Below, piece after piece: positions 42,675 to 51,256 of a stretch of 64,000 bases of DNA. This DNA is from Tenacibaculum finnmarkense (lineage in GTDB: Bacteria > Bacteroidota > Bacteroidia > Flavobacteriales > Flavobacteriaceae): positions 186,305 to 250,304 of the forward strand of contig NZ_OENA01000053.1 of the NCBI RefSeq assembly GCF_900239185.1, written 5' to 3'. A program made the translations under genes and the position numbers. The notes beneath the pieces were generated by a model. That model worked only from the letters and a program-made list of their open reading frames with translations. It was not told where the DNA came from and did no database searches. The first letter of the stretch is position 1; the number at the start of each line of letters is the position of its first letter.

Positions 42675-43529
42675 TTACTCTAAAATACGTTCTAACTCTG
42701 TCGTTAAAGTATTTACATTGTTAACCATTTTAATAATAACACCCTCTGAATTTATAATAATATGTGTTGGGTATTGTTTTACTTTTAAATGCTTAGATAA
42801 GTATTTTTTTTGGTCGGGTACAGTAACGTATTTAAAAGACTTTGTTTTTAAGAATTCTTTTAATTTTTCCTTTTCATTAAAAGCCAAACTGATAAACTGC
42901 ACATCATCACTTTTGTAAGTGTCAACTAAGGTGTTTAGCTGAGGAAATTCTTCGACACATACTTTACAGTTAATAAACCACGATTTTAAAACCGTTATTT
43001 TACCAGTACGCACTTCTTTATTGTGCGATTTTCCGTCTAAATCAACAAAATCATAATTTGGTAATTTCTGACCTTCCATTTTAAAATATTGATGCGCCAT
43101 ACCAGCTTTACTAATCATAGCTTTCTTTATTTTTTGATTAACAGGTTTCTTTATTTCCGTTAATTCATATTGAAAAAGTCCTTCTTTGTCAGATTTAATA
43201 ACAACGTAATTCCCTGTTCGTAGTAAGGTTAAAAAGAGGTCTTTAGTTATTTCTTCGCCTTGATTATCAATCGGAGTAAAGGTTGCCATTAAGTCAATAT
43301 TTCCCTTCATATATGCTTTCCAGTTGCTGTAACTGTTTTGCATCGCGTCAGTATTTATGGCTTCATTTTTAACGTTTATTGTTTTTTCAACGCTTTTTAT
43401 TTCCTTGATTTCCTTCGTTTTTGGGGAAGTATTTTTTTTTGTAGTAGGTTTTAAAAAAGTATTTAAACAAAGTAAAGACAAGGCAATACCTACTATAATT
43501 GACAATAATATTGGAAGGGTATTTTTCAT
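42675..43529 (-). CDS. TlpA-like thioredoxin-fold protein, membrane anchored
   Basis: This 284-aa protein has a single N-terminal membrane helix (about 6-24) and a periplasmic C-terminal redoxin domain. The active-site motif CKVC follows LKSWFINCKVCVEEFPQLN, and the cis-Pro loop is VKQYPTHIIIN. The 120-residue middle part has no recognised fold. It probably reduces or oxidises envelope thiols. The partner is unknown. Confidence 0.88.
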   Translation of the reverse strand: MKNTLPILLSIIVGIALSLLCLNTFLKPTTKKNTSPKTKEIKEIKSVEKTINVKNEAINTDAMQNSYSNWKAYMKGNIDLMATFTPIDNQGEEITKDLFLTLLRTGNYVVIKSDKEGLFQYELTEIKKPVNQKIKKAMISKAGMAHQYFKMEGQKLPNYDFVDLDGKSHNKEVRTGKITVLKSWFINCKVCVEEFPQLNTLVDTYKSDDVQFISLAFNEKEKLKEFLKTKSFKYVTVPDQKKYLSKHLKVKQYPTHIIINSEGVIIKMVNNVNTLTTELERILE

Positions 43530-43609
43530 TTTTTCTCAGTAATTTTTCAGTAAATTTAAAATCTTTTTTCTGATTTTGAACTCAAATAACAGCTTATTTA
43601 AGAATGAAA

Positions 43610-43642
43610 TAAAAAAAGCATCAAGTAAGCACCTGATGCTTT
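43610..43642 (-). terminator. ilvE terminator
   Basis: AAAGCATCA and TGATGCTTT, followed by a T-run on the minus strand. Confidence 0.8.
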
Positions 43643-43660
43643 GTATAAAAATGTATTTTA

Positions 43661-44716
43661 TTAAAGTTTAACGCTCCAACCGTAAGGGTCTTCTGCCTTA
43701 TTTGTTTGTATATCGGTAATGTATTTTTTTAAACGAGCTGCATATCCGTTTTCAATTTTTGGAAGGTCATAATCTTCATTTTTATATCCAAAACCATTAA
43801 TTGGAGAAATAACTGCCGCTGTTCCTGCACCAAACATTTCTTTTAAAGAACCATTTTTAGCCGCTTCAACCACTTCATTTACGGTAATTTGACGAACTTC
43901 AACCGAAATTTTTTGATCTTCCGCAATTTGTAAAATACTTTTACGAGTAATTCCGTCTAAAATTCTATCGCTTGTTGGGCTTGTAATTAAGGTATCGTTA
44001 ATTCGGATAAAAATATTCATCGCACCAGCTTCCTCAATATATTCATGCGTATTATCATCGGTCCAAATAACTTGCTGATAGCCTCTATCAGTCGCTAATT
44101 TTGTAGGATAAAACTGTGCAGCATAATTTCCACCAGCTTTAGCAAAACCAACACCACCATTAGCAGCACGCGCGTATTTTTCTTCAATTAAAACCTTAAT
44201 ATCTCCAGCAAAATAAGCACCAGAAGGCGCGGTACAAATAATCAATTTATAAGCATCCGCAGGCGAGGCGTGAAAACCTTCACCAGAAGCAAATATAAAA
44301 GGACGAATATATAATGAACTTCCGTCTTTTGTAGGAATCCATTGATCGTCAATTTCTAATAATTTTTCTAAACCAGCCATAAATAACTCTTCAGGAACTT
44401 GAGGAATTACTAAGCGTTCAGCAGATTTGTTTAAACGTTTGCAGTTGTCTAAAGGACGAAATAATAAGGTATTATTATCAGCATCTTTATAGGCTTTCAT
44501 TCCTTCAAAAATAGACTGCCCGTAGTGAAATATTTTCGAAGAAGGATTTAATGATATTTCTGCATAAGGTTGAACGGTTGGATTGCTCCATTTTCCGTCA
44601 ATATAATCGCAAACAAACATATGGTCGGAAAAAATACTACCAAATGTTAAATTGTTAAAGTCTACGGTGTCAATTTTTGATTTCTCTACAAGTTCAACGC
44701 GAATATTAGATTTCAT
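43661..44716 (-). CDS. ilvE: Branched-chain amino acid aminotransferase
   Basis: This 351-aa PLP enzyme interconverts Leu, Ile and Val with their keto acids. The PLP lysine lies in FAKAGGNYAAQ; YIEEAGAMNIF and RILDGITRKSI are further class IV aminotransferase motifs. The start MKSNIRVEL is chosen. The 19 codons upstream overlap the TATTTTTG promoter box. It has its own promoter and terminator and is divergent from mnmD. Confidence 0.96.
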   Translation of the reverse strand: MKSNIRVELVEKSKIDTVDFNNLTFGSIFSDHMFVCDYIDGKWSNPTVQPYAEISLNPSSKIFHYGQSIFEGMKAYKDADNNTLLFRPLDNCKRLNKSAERLVIPQVPEELFMAGLEKLLEIDDQWIPTKDGSSLYIRPFIFASGEGFHASPADAYKLIICTAPSGAYFAGDIKVLIEEKYARAANGGVGFAKAGGNYAAQFYPTKLATDRGYQQVIWTDDNTHEYIEEAGAMNIFIRINDTLITSPTSDRILDGITRKSILQIAEDQKISVEVRQITVNEVVEAAKNGSLKEMFGAGTAAVISPINGFGYKNEDYDLPKIENGYAARLKKYITDIQTNKAEDPYGWSVKL

Positions 44717-44738
44717 AAAAAGGTATGTGTTTATACAG

Positions 44739-44746
44739 CAAAAATA
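44739..44746 (-). promoter_or_regulatory. ilvE promoter box
   Basis: TATTTTTG on the minus strand, 22 bases before the ilvE ATG. Confidence 0.6.
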
Positions 44747-44800
44747 CGAAAATACTATGTCATTTAACAACAAACCGAAATGACATTATTAAAAATAACA

Positions 44801-44808
44801 TATCTTTG
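44801..44808 (+). promoter_or_regulatory. mnmD operon promoter box
   Basis: TATCTTTG, about 55 bases before the inferred mnmD start. Probably serves mnmD, the 43-aa gene and the trmN6-like gene. Confidence 0.6.
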
Positions 44809-44862
44809 GATGACCTATTTTATTACAGCGACTAGAAATATTCATAAAATAAATTTTTTATT

Positions 44863-45534
44863 ATCAAAAGAGAAATAATTATTACGTCGGATGGTTCTAC
44901 AACCATCTATTTACCAGATTGGGATGAGCAATATCATTCAAAACACGGAGCAATACAAGAAGCATATCACGTTTTTATAAAAAGCGGATTGGCATTGCAA
45001 ACAAAACCAGCAATTTCAATTTTAGAAATCGGTTTTGGAACAGGATTAAACAGTTTTATTACTTTTTTAGAAAACAAATCTGAAGGCATTAAAAAGGTCA
45101 ATTATGTAGGCGTAGAAGCCTATCCTGTAATAGCGCAAGAAGTAGCTAAATTAAATTATGTAGCCGAATTAAAGGCTGAAAAACACCAGGCTATTTTTGA
45201 TAAAATGCACGATTTTTCTTGGGATAAAAAACACGAGATTACCCCAACATTTAGCCTAACAAAACGCCAACAATTTTTTAAAGATATTGATGATAAAGCA
45301 GCATTCGATTTGATATATTTTGATGCCTTTGCTGCCGAACATCAGCCCGATTTATGGACAGAAGCAATTTTTGAAAAAATGTTTGAAGCGCTTCAAGAAA
45401 ATGGAATTTTAGTAACCTATTGCGCAAAAGGAAGCGTGCGCCGTGCCATGCAAGCCGTTGGTTTTACCGTAGAACGATTGGCAGGACCTCCAGGAAAAAG
45501 AGAAATGCTTCGAGCAACAAAAACGTTGGCATAA
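44863..45534 (+). CDS. mnmD: tRNA 5-methylaminomethyl-2-thiouridine methyltransferase MnmD, non-ATG start
   Basis: About 223 aa. It corresponds to the methyltransferase half of MnmC and would complete the mnm5(s2)U34 modification of tRNA. The SAM site is LEIGFGTGLNSF, and DLIYFDAFAAEHQPDLW and TYCAKGSVRRAMQ are typical. The conserved N-terminal stretch KREIIITSDGSTTIYLPDWD is in frame but no ATG, GTG or TTG precedes it before the stop at 44845. The start must be ATC (44863-44865, aligned with Met of relatives as I recall them) or ATT at 44860. A start at the TTG of 44989 would lose conserved sequence. Confidence 0.88.
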   Translation: MKREIIITSDGSTTIYLPDWDEQYHSKHGAIQEAYHVFIKSGLALQTKPAISILEIGFGTGLNSFITFLENKSEGIKKVNYVGVEAYPVIAQEVAKLNYVAELKAEKHQAIFDKMHDFSWDKKHEITPTFSLTKRQQFFKDIDDKAAFDLIYFDAFAAEHQPDLWTEAIFEKMFEALQENGILVTYCAKGSVRRAMQAVGFTVERLAGPPGKREMLRATKTLA

Positions 45535-45554
45535 TTAATTTAAAAGATAAAAAA

Positions 45555-45686
45555 ATGGAATTTAAAAGACGTTTTGGAAGTCGCAAAAGAACAGAGTCAA
45601 AAAAAGGATTGTTTTTAATCGTAGTACTTATTATAGTTTTGTACTTATTTTTTAATGCCGATAATTTCCTCGGAAAAATACTATAA
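45555..45686 (+). CDS. Small membrane protein, 43 aa
   Basis: ATG at 45555 opens a 43-aa frame: a basic N-terminus (MEFKRRFGSRKRTESKKG) and one membrane helix (LFLIVVLIIVLYLFFN), ending DNFLGKIL. The stop TAA is immediately followed by the ATG of the next gene, and the start is 20 bases after mnmD, so it is placed as a real gene of the operon. No family recognised. Confidence 0.68.
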   Translation: MEFKRRFGSRKRTESKKGLFLIVVLIIVLYLFFNADNFLGKIL

Positions 45687-46445
45687 ATGAAGCCATTTAA
45701 ATTTAAAGAATTTTCAGTACATCAAGATAAAACTGCCATGAAAATTGGCACAGACGGCGTTTTATTAGGCGCTTGGTCTTTATTACCAGAATACCCAGAT
45801 ACCATTTTAGACATCGGTTCAGGCACAGGAGTTATAGGTTTAATGTTGGCACAACGAAGCGATGCGATGACCGTCGATGCCGTTGAAATTGATGCCGATG
45901 CTTACGAGCAAACCGTAGCTAATTTTGAGCAATCACCTTGGGGCGATCGCTTGTTTTGCTACAATACTTCTTTTGCCGATTTTGCTCAAGAAATAGCCGA
46001 AGAACAGGAGTTTTACGATGTAATTGTTTCCAATCCGCCATTTTATACCGATACTTTTGAAACTCAAAATGAAGCTCGTAATAAAGCTCGTTTTACATCT
46101 TCATTATCATTTGACGAATTGCTAAAAGGCGTTGCTCAAATTCTATCAAAAAGAGGTGTTTTTTCGGTAATAATTCCTTTTAAAGAAGAAGCTGATTTTA
46201 TCGATTTAGCAAAAAAACACAAGTTGTTTTTGAAAAAAGTATGCCGAGTAAAAGGAACTGAAAATTCAGAAATAAAAAGAAGTTTATTGGCATTTTCTTT
46301 TTCTTCGGATGAAATAAAAGAAGATAATAATCAGGAAAATAAAGCGATAACAATTGAGAAAGAACTATTAATTATAGAAAAACAAAGACATCAATATACC
46401 GATGCCTATATAAATCTTACCAAAGATTTTTATTTAAAAATGTAA
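45687..46445 (+). CDS. tRNA1(Val) (adenine(37)-N6)-methyltransferase, TrmN6-like
   Basis: This 252-aa class I SAM-dependent methyltransferase has LDIGSGTGVIGLMLAQRS (SAM site), VDAVEIDADAYEQT and the N6-adenine motif NPPF in VIVSNPPFYTD. FKFKEFSVHQDKTAMKIGTDG at the N-terminus is typical of the YfiC/TrmN6 family. It starts directly after the stop of the 43-aa gene. With mnmD it makes a small tRNA-modification operon. Confidence 0.92.
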   Translation: MKPFKFKEFSVHQDKTAMKIGTDGVLLGAWSLLPEYPDTILDIGSGTGVIGLMLAQRSDAMTVDAVEIDADAYEQTVANFEQSPWGDRLFCYNTSFADFAQEIAEEQEFYDVIVSNPPFYTDTFETQNEARNKARFTSSLSFDELLKGVAQILSKRGVFSVIIPFKEEADFIDLAKKHKLFLKKVCRVKGTENSEIKRSLLAFSFSSDEIKEDNNQENKAITIEKELLIIEKQRHQYTDAYINLTKDFYLKM

Positions 46446-46486
46446 GAAAAACAGGCTGTATTTTGTATAAATACAGCCTGTTTTAT
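46446..46486. terminator. Bidirectional terminator
   Basis: AAAACAGGCTGTATTT and AAATACAGCCTGTTTT pair perfectly around TGTAT, between convergent genes. Confidence 0.9.
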
Positions 46487-46487
46487 T

Positions 46488-47339
46488 TTATTTATCCATC
46501 GAATAATCAAAGGTATTGCTTAAGAATTTGAAAGCGATTTCGTTAAAAAACGTGGCATTATTACGAGGGATTCCATGGTTTGCACCTGGCATAATACACA
46601 ATTGTGCTTTGGGTAAATTATTAAAAATTTCCACGGCATGTTCATTTTTAATAATATCTCTATCGCCAATAGTTACCAAAACCTCAGCAGTAACTTTTTT
46701 CAAATCGGCATGGCTTATATTGGGCTGGTTTAACAACAAACGGTCTAATTGCAATTCTTTTTCCCAGTCTTTAGAAGTATCGCCTTTTTTTAGCATTTTT
46801 ATGGTTTGAGAGTGCATATCAACCACCTGTTGAATTGCCCACTTATTAACAGCAGTAGGGTCTAGTCTTAAATTTACACCCATGGTTACTATTTTTTTGA
46901 TTTTAATTTTATTGCGGATTCCCATTTTTAAACCAATAATTCCACCATCGCTCCAGCCAAGAATATTTACGGTGTCTAATTTTAAATGTTTTGCCAATTC
47001 TTCCCAATCTTCAGCCATTAAATCGTAGGTTAAATTTTTCGTTTTTAACTTCGATTTTCCTTGCCCACGACTATCGGCAGTAATAACTCTGTAATGCGCT
47101 TTAAAATAATCAATTTGATATTCCATCGCCTTAATATCGGTACCACAACTATGAATTATCAGCAAAGGTTCGCCCTTTCCATAGGCTTCATAATAAATTT
47201 TTGTACCATTTATTTTTACGAATTCCCCTACTTTTTTATTGTTTCCGTAAGGAGTTTTAAAATTTTCTTGGGCAGTACTAATACTTATCTGAAATAGTAA
47301 AAATAAGAAAGAAAAATTAAGTAAAATTGACTTTTTCAT
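46488..47339 (-). CDS. Alpha/beta hydrolase, exported
   Basis: This 283-aa protein has a signal peptide (about 1-23). The alpha/beta hydrolase core carries the nucleophile elbow GWSDGG, an oxyanion region LLIIHSCGTD and the late PGANHGIPR with the catalytic His. The acid is probably Asp in TIGDRDII. The natural substrate is unknown. Lacks lid features of lipases. Single gene, convergent with the trmN6-like gene. Confidence 0.9.
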   Translation of the reverse strand: MKKSILLNFSFLFLLFQISISTAQENFKTPYGNNKKVGEFVKINGTKIYYEAYGKGEPLLIIHSCGTDIKAMEYQIDYFKAHYRVITADSRGQGKSKLKTKNLTYDLMAEDWEELAKHLKLDTVNILGWSDGGIIGLKMGIRNKIKIKKIVTMGVNLRLDPTAVNKWAIQQVVDMHSQTIKMLKKGDTSKDWEKELQLDRLLLNQPNISHADLKKVTAEVLVTIGDRDIIKNEHAVEIFNNLPKAQLCIMPGANHGIPRNNATFFNEIAFKFLSNTFDYSMDK

Positions 47340-47456
47340 CGTTGTTTATTGATTTATAGTAAATTGTATTGAAAAAAACTTTTTAATTTATCGTATTTAA
47401 CAATGCAATAATAGTAGGAAATAGGCTGATAATCAAGTTATATTTATTTTTTAATT

Positions 47457-47540
47457 GAAGCAATTTCCCGCTTTCCGCACTCGCTCTTTTTTTAAATAAA
47501 AAAAAGGAGCTCAAACAATTGCTACAATCGGGGCTAGGCA
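47457..47540 (+). repeat. Dispersed repeat family A, copy 4
   Basis: GAAGCAATT, CCCGCTTTCCGCACTCGCT, an A/T loop, GGAGCTCAAACAATTGCTAC, then AATCGGGGCTAGGCA. It lies between two minus-strand genes. Confidence 0.85.
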
Positions 47541-47554
47541 TTTGTACCCTTTTA

Positions 47555-47857
47555 CTATTTTTTCTTACCGAGTTTATTTTTTAGTTGATAAATTAAAAAA
47601 ACAGCCACTGCGCCACCCAAAAAAGAAACGATGCTATTCAGGGAAAATAAGGCGTAATTAATGTGTTCAACTTGAACTATAAATTTAGGGCTAAAACCTA
47701 ATCGTCCAAAAGATTTAATTAAAAAAACACTCCCAAAAACTCCAGCAATGGTATTTCCTGTAAGCCCAAAGGAATATTTTTTGAAACAATACCCAATCAT
47801 ATTAGCCCCAAATATTCCTATTAGAATACTAATTAACGAAATTAAAGTAGCGGTCAT
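47555..47857 (-). CDS. Small membrane protein next to cydAB
   Basis: This 100-aa protein has about three membrane helices (1-20, 30-48, 70-92) with Gly-rich motifs (IGIFGANMIGYCF, GLTGNTIAGVFGSVFL, FLGGAVAVFLIY). These are somewhat like transglycosylase-associated (GlsB/YeaQ-type) proteins. It lies 26 bases after cydB on the same strand and may share its transcript. Function unknown. Confidence 0.7.
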   Translation of the reverse strand: MTATLISLISILIGIFGANMIGYCFKKYSFGLTGNTIAGVFGSVFLIKSFGRLGFSPKFIVQVEHINYALFSLNSIVSFLGGAVAVFLIYQLKNKLGKKK

Positions 47858-47883
47858 ACTGTTTTTTTAATGTTTTTAGCTAG

Positions 47884-48957
47884 TTAATGTCCGTAATCCA
47901 TGTTGTCTATTTTTCCGCCCATAATCTTTTTTTGCACAATCATATATACAAAAAGTAAGATAAAACCAACCACACCCCAATAAGTTGCTACCGATAATCC
48001 GTAGGTAGTGGTAGCTGTATTGTAAATAGTTAAAGAGTCGTTTACGGTATTTGTTGATGGCAAAATTACAGGAAATAGTGATGCTAATGAAGCGGTTATT
48101 CCTCCTAAAATCAGTAAGGTAGAAAAAGAAAACGCATAGATTTCGTTGTTGAATTTCTGTACAAAAAATAAGCCAATTAATCCTGAAATATAAATAAGCG
48201 GAAACACCAATAAAAAAGGATTTTCAATAAAATTATTTAAGGAATTTGGGTTTACAATTTGCCAGATAATTAATGAAAATATCGTTAAACCAATCAGTAA
48301 AATATTTAATTTAAAAACGGTTTTCTTTAATTTTTCATTAATAGATGAATTGGTTTTTAAAACAATCCAATTTGCACCGTGAATAGCCAAAGTAACCACT
48401 GCAATAATTCCGATGACAAGGGTAAACCAATCGATAACACCAGGGTTTTCAGCTAGTGGACTAAAGCTGTTATTCCAAAGAGGTAAGAAAAAATAATGAG
48501 CTTCATAGGCAGAAATTCCGTTTTCAACACCGCCTAAATTAACGCCTCTAATTACATTTCCTAAGGCAATTCCAAAAAATAAAGCAAGCAATAAACTCGA
48601 AACTCCAAAAGAAGTATCCCAAATATCTTTCCACATTTGAACGTTAAACTGCGATCTAAATTCTAGCCCAATCGCTCTGAAAATAATCAGCCATAAAACA
48701 ATAATTAAAGGCAGGTAAAAACCACTAAAAACCGATGCGTAAAATGTAGGAAATGCCATAAAAAGCATTCCGCCTGCGGCAACTAGCCAAACTTCGTTAG
48801 AATCCCAAAATAATCCTGCCGATTTAGCAATAACTTCTTTGTCTTTTTCTTTTTTCGCCATAAATAAATGAATGATTCCTGTACCAAAATCATAGCCATC
48901 TAAAATAAAAAATACCGCCAAAACAATTGCGATGATAATAAACCAAAATACTTCCAT
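47884..48957 (-). CDS. cydB: Cytochrome bd ubiquinol oxidase subunit II
   Basis: This 357-aa inner-membrane subunit has eight or nine membrane helices. It opens with MEVFWFIIIAIVLAVFFILDGYDFG, including the typical DGYDFG, then FWDSNEVWLVAAGGMLF. Together with CydA it forms the oxygen-scavenging quinol oxidase. It begins two bases after the cydA stop and appears intact, while cydA is interrupted. Confidence 0.95.
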   Translation of the reverse strand: MEVFWFIIIAIVLAVFFILDGYDFGTGIIHLFMAKKEKDKEVIAKSAGLFWDSNEVWLVAAGGMLFMAFPTFYASVFSGFYLPLIIVLWLIIFRAIGLEFRSQFNVQMWKDIWDTSFGVSSLLLALFFGIALGNVIRGVNLGGVENGISAYEAHYFFLPLWNNSFSPLAENPGVIDWFTLVIGIIAVVTLAIHGANWIVLKTNSSINEKLKKTVFKLNILLIGLTIFSLIIWQIVNPNSLNNFIENPFLLVFPLIYISGLIGLFFVQKFNNEIYAFSFSTLLILGGITASLASLFPVILPSTNTVNDSLTIYNTATTTYGLSVATYWGVVGFILLFVYMIVQKKIMGGKIDNMDYGH

Positions 48958-48959
48958 AA

Positions 48960-50291
48960 TTAATGTGTTTGATGTTTAGGTCCTTGATGAATTGTTTTTC
49001 CTACTAATAGTAAAAATAAGATACCGAGTAACATATATAAGGCTACAAATCCTAAAAGCGTAAATAAGGTATTTCCTGATGAAACCGTTGGCGATATTCC
49101 GTCGCTTGTTTTCAATAATCCATAGACTAAATACGGTTGCCTTCCTAGTTCGGCAGTGTACCAGCCTGTAATATTTGCGATATAAGGAAAAGGAGCTAAG
49201 AACATTAAAACCCATAATAATGGCTTGAAAGTGTATAATTTTTTTCGATATAAAAAGAAAACTGCCAATCCCATAATTCCGATAAAAATCGTTCCTAAAC
49301 CCACCATAATATGATACGAATAATAAAGCGCAGGAACATTATCGGGTAATTCTTCTTTTTTAAATTAATCCATTCCTGGCACTTGTTTATCCCATTCTTG
49401 ATAGGTTAAAAAGCTTAAAATATTAGGAACTGCAATTTTATTATCGAGTTTTTTCTCCACCATATTTGGCTGCCCGATTAACACAATTTCGGCTCCCGCT
49501 TCTTCGGTTTTAAAAATCCCTTCCATCGCCGCAAAAGATGCAGGCTGATATTTTGCTACATTTTTAGCGTTTAAATCTCCCGTAGGGAATGCCAATAATA
49601 AACTGGCAATAAATCCAAAAATAACGCCTGTTTTTAAAAATAATTTACCGTATTCTACATTTTTATTTCTCAAAATATAAAAAGCACCAATACTCGCCAC
49701 CACAAAAGAAGAGGTGGTAACAGAAGCAACTTGATTGTGTAAAAAAGCGGGTAACAACCACGGATTTGTAAATAAATCGCCAAAATTTTCTAAGACGAAT
49801 TTTCCGTTAGCTAAAACTTCATGTCCTACGGGATGTTGCATCCAAGCGTTGGTGGCTAAAATAAACCAGCCACTTGCCCAAGAACCTAAAAAGACTAAAA
49901 AAGCGGTTAAAAGATGGAGTTTTTGCCCCATTAATTTTTCGCCAAAAATAAAAAGTGCTAAAAAGGAAGATTCTAAAAAGAAGGAAAACATGCCTTCCAT
50001 CGCCAAGGTTTGCCCGATAATTCCGCCTGTTAATTCTGAAAATTTTGCCCAGTTAGTACCAAATTGAAATTCCATCGGAATTCCTGTAACCACGCCCATG
50101 GTAAAATTCACAGCAAATATTTTCATTAAAAATTTTGCTGCATTGTTATATTTTTCAATATTATTTTTTAAGTATTTCCACTTAAAATACACGATTAGTA
50201 AGGATAATCCCATCGTTAATTGTGGGAATATATAATGAAACGTGATTGTAAATGCAAATTGCAATCGGTCGTAAAATAGCATATCTTCCAT
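48960..50291 (-). pseudogene. cydA: Cytochrome bd oxidase subunit I, interrupted by an in-frame TAA
   Basis: Read in one frame from the ATG at 50289-50291, the product would be about 443 aa, normal for CydA. A TAA at 49365-49367 stops it after 308 codons, just after QEWDKQVPGMD. The same frame continues without change as FKKEELPDNVPALYYSYHIM and on through GWYTAELGRQPYLVYGLLKT to the proper end. A single C-to-T or G-to-T change from CAA or GAA would explain it. The first part keeps FHYIFPQL and WMQHPVG; the lost part holds the GRQP segment and late heme ligands. Either a true pseudogene, a sequencing error or readthrough. Confidence 0.85.
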
Positions 50292-50310
50292 CGGAAAGTA
50301 AATTTTCAAA

Positions 50311-50318
50311 CAAATTTA
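50311..50318 (-). promoter_or_regulatory. cydAB promoter box
   Basis: TAAATTTG on the minus strand, 20 bases before the ATG. A longer frame starting with TTG would overlap the region next to it. Confidence 0.55.
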
Positions 50319-50435
50319 ATTCATATTTTTAGATATTTATGTCACATTTGTCACAAAAATTTTTAGGTATGCTGTCTGAGAAATAAATAAGGATATTTTA
50401 GCATGAATAAAGGGTTTTAATAGTGCTTAATTTTA

Positions 50436-50972
50436 TTATTTTGTTTGGTAAAAAGTGTCTTCATGCCATTTTGAAGGGTTATTTATAATGTAATCTGAAA
50501 TGTTGTGGTATGCTTTATTGTTGCGAATAATATGATCGTGATAATTGGGTTGCCATGAGAAATTAACAGTTGTTTTTCGTGCATTTACCGTTACACCTGT
50601 TTTAAATCCACGTATTATGGATGCCAAATTTTTGGATTGTGATCCGAATTTATTGGTGGGGTTCGCAATGCGTTTATTGGTGGTATTGTAAATGTTTTCA
50701 CCAATGGTTATTATGGCATGAAAATGATTCGGCATAACAATATATTCGCCTGTTTGTAAATTCATATCAGGACGCATTTCAAATGTTTTTATCCATTGTG
50801 TTTCAACAATTTTTCCTATTTCCGATAAGATCATTTTTCCATTGATAATATCACCAAAAAAGTATTCCTTGTTTTTACAGCAAATCGTAATAAAATAAAT
50901 AGCATTGGAACCGTAATTCCAACCTTTCAATCTATTGGATTCTATGCGATATTTTCCTTTGAATTTTGTCAT
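50436..50972 (-). CDS. REP-associated tyrosine transposase (RAYT)
   Basis: This 178-aa single-strand transposase is of the Y1/IS200-like superfamily, domesticated type. The metal-binding HUH motif is His83-Phe-His85 in MPNHFHAII, and the nucleophile is Tyr144 in WQPNYHDHIIRN. RAYTs act on REP hairpins, and a perfect REP palindrome lies 79 bases upstream of its start. Codons for residues 96-112 (NTTNKRIANPTNKFGSQ) come from a DNA segment that closely matches the REP-flanking sequence upstream, so part of the repeat has become coding sequence. No flanking target duplication was found. Confidence 0.9.
   Translation of the reverse strand: MTKFKGKYRIESNRLKGWNYGSNAIYFITICCKNKEYFFGDIINGKMILSEIGKIVETQWIKTFEMRPDMNLQTGEYIVMPNHFHAIITIGENIYNTTNKRIANPTNKFGSQSKNLASIIRGFKTGVTVNARKTTVNFSWQPNYHDHIIRNNKAYHNISDYIINNPSKWHEDTFYQTK
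50638..50685. repeat. REP-like segment inside the RAYT gene
   Basis: TGTGATCCGAATTTATTG, then GGGGTTCGCAATGCGTTTAT and TGGTGGTA match 51003-51053 with a few substitutions and a 3-base length change, in the same orientation. Confidence 0.75.
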
Positions 50973-51002
50973 TTTATATCGTTTTGATGTCGATTTTTTT
51001 AT

Positions 51003-51078
51003 TGTGATCTGAATTTATTGAATGGTAGAGACGCAATGCATTTATTGGTGGTAGAGACGCAATGCATTGCGTCTCTAC
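51003..51078. repeat. REP unit with perfect palindrome beside the RAYT gene
   Basis: TGTGATCTGAATTTATTG leads into two copies of GGTAGAGACGCAATGCAT. The second is part of a perfect 28-base palindrome (51051-51078) with half-site GTAGAGACGCAATG. Related hairpins with a different core are near 59302 and 59417. The 1-kb region from 50973 to 51256 holds no gene. Confidence 0.88.
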
Positions 51079-51232
51079 GTTGTGCGTTTGTGTATTATGT
51101 TTCGATAATATCACAAAAAAAATACGTCTATTTTACATCAAATATAATAGATTTCAAATAAAATTTAAAACACAAAACCCCCACCATAAAAAACCAACCA
51201 AAATTTTTAATCACTATTCCTAAATCAGATAG

Positions 51233-51240
51233 TATCTTTG
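51233..51240 (+). promoter_or_regulatory. Promoter box of the radical SAM gene
   Basis: TATCTTTG, 16 bases before the ATG; no clear TTG element. Confidence 0.5.
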
Positions 51241-51256
51241 CGACTCATTTATATTT

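Noticed and set aside
44989-45534. Short MnmD starting at TTG 44989
   Set aside because: Conserved MnmD sequence continues 42 codons upstream in the same frame.
50436-51078. Complete IS200-type insertion sequence
   Set aside because: The transposase has RAYT-type motifs and lies next to REP hairpins; no element ends are seen.
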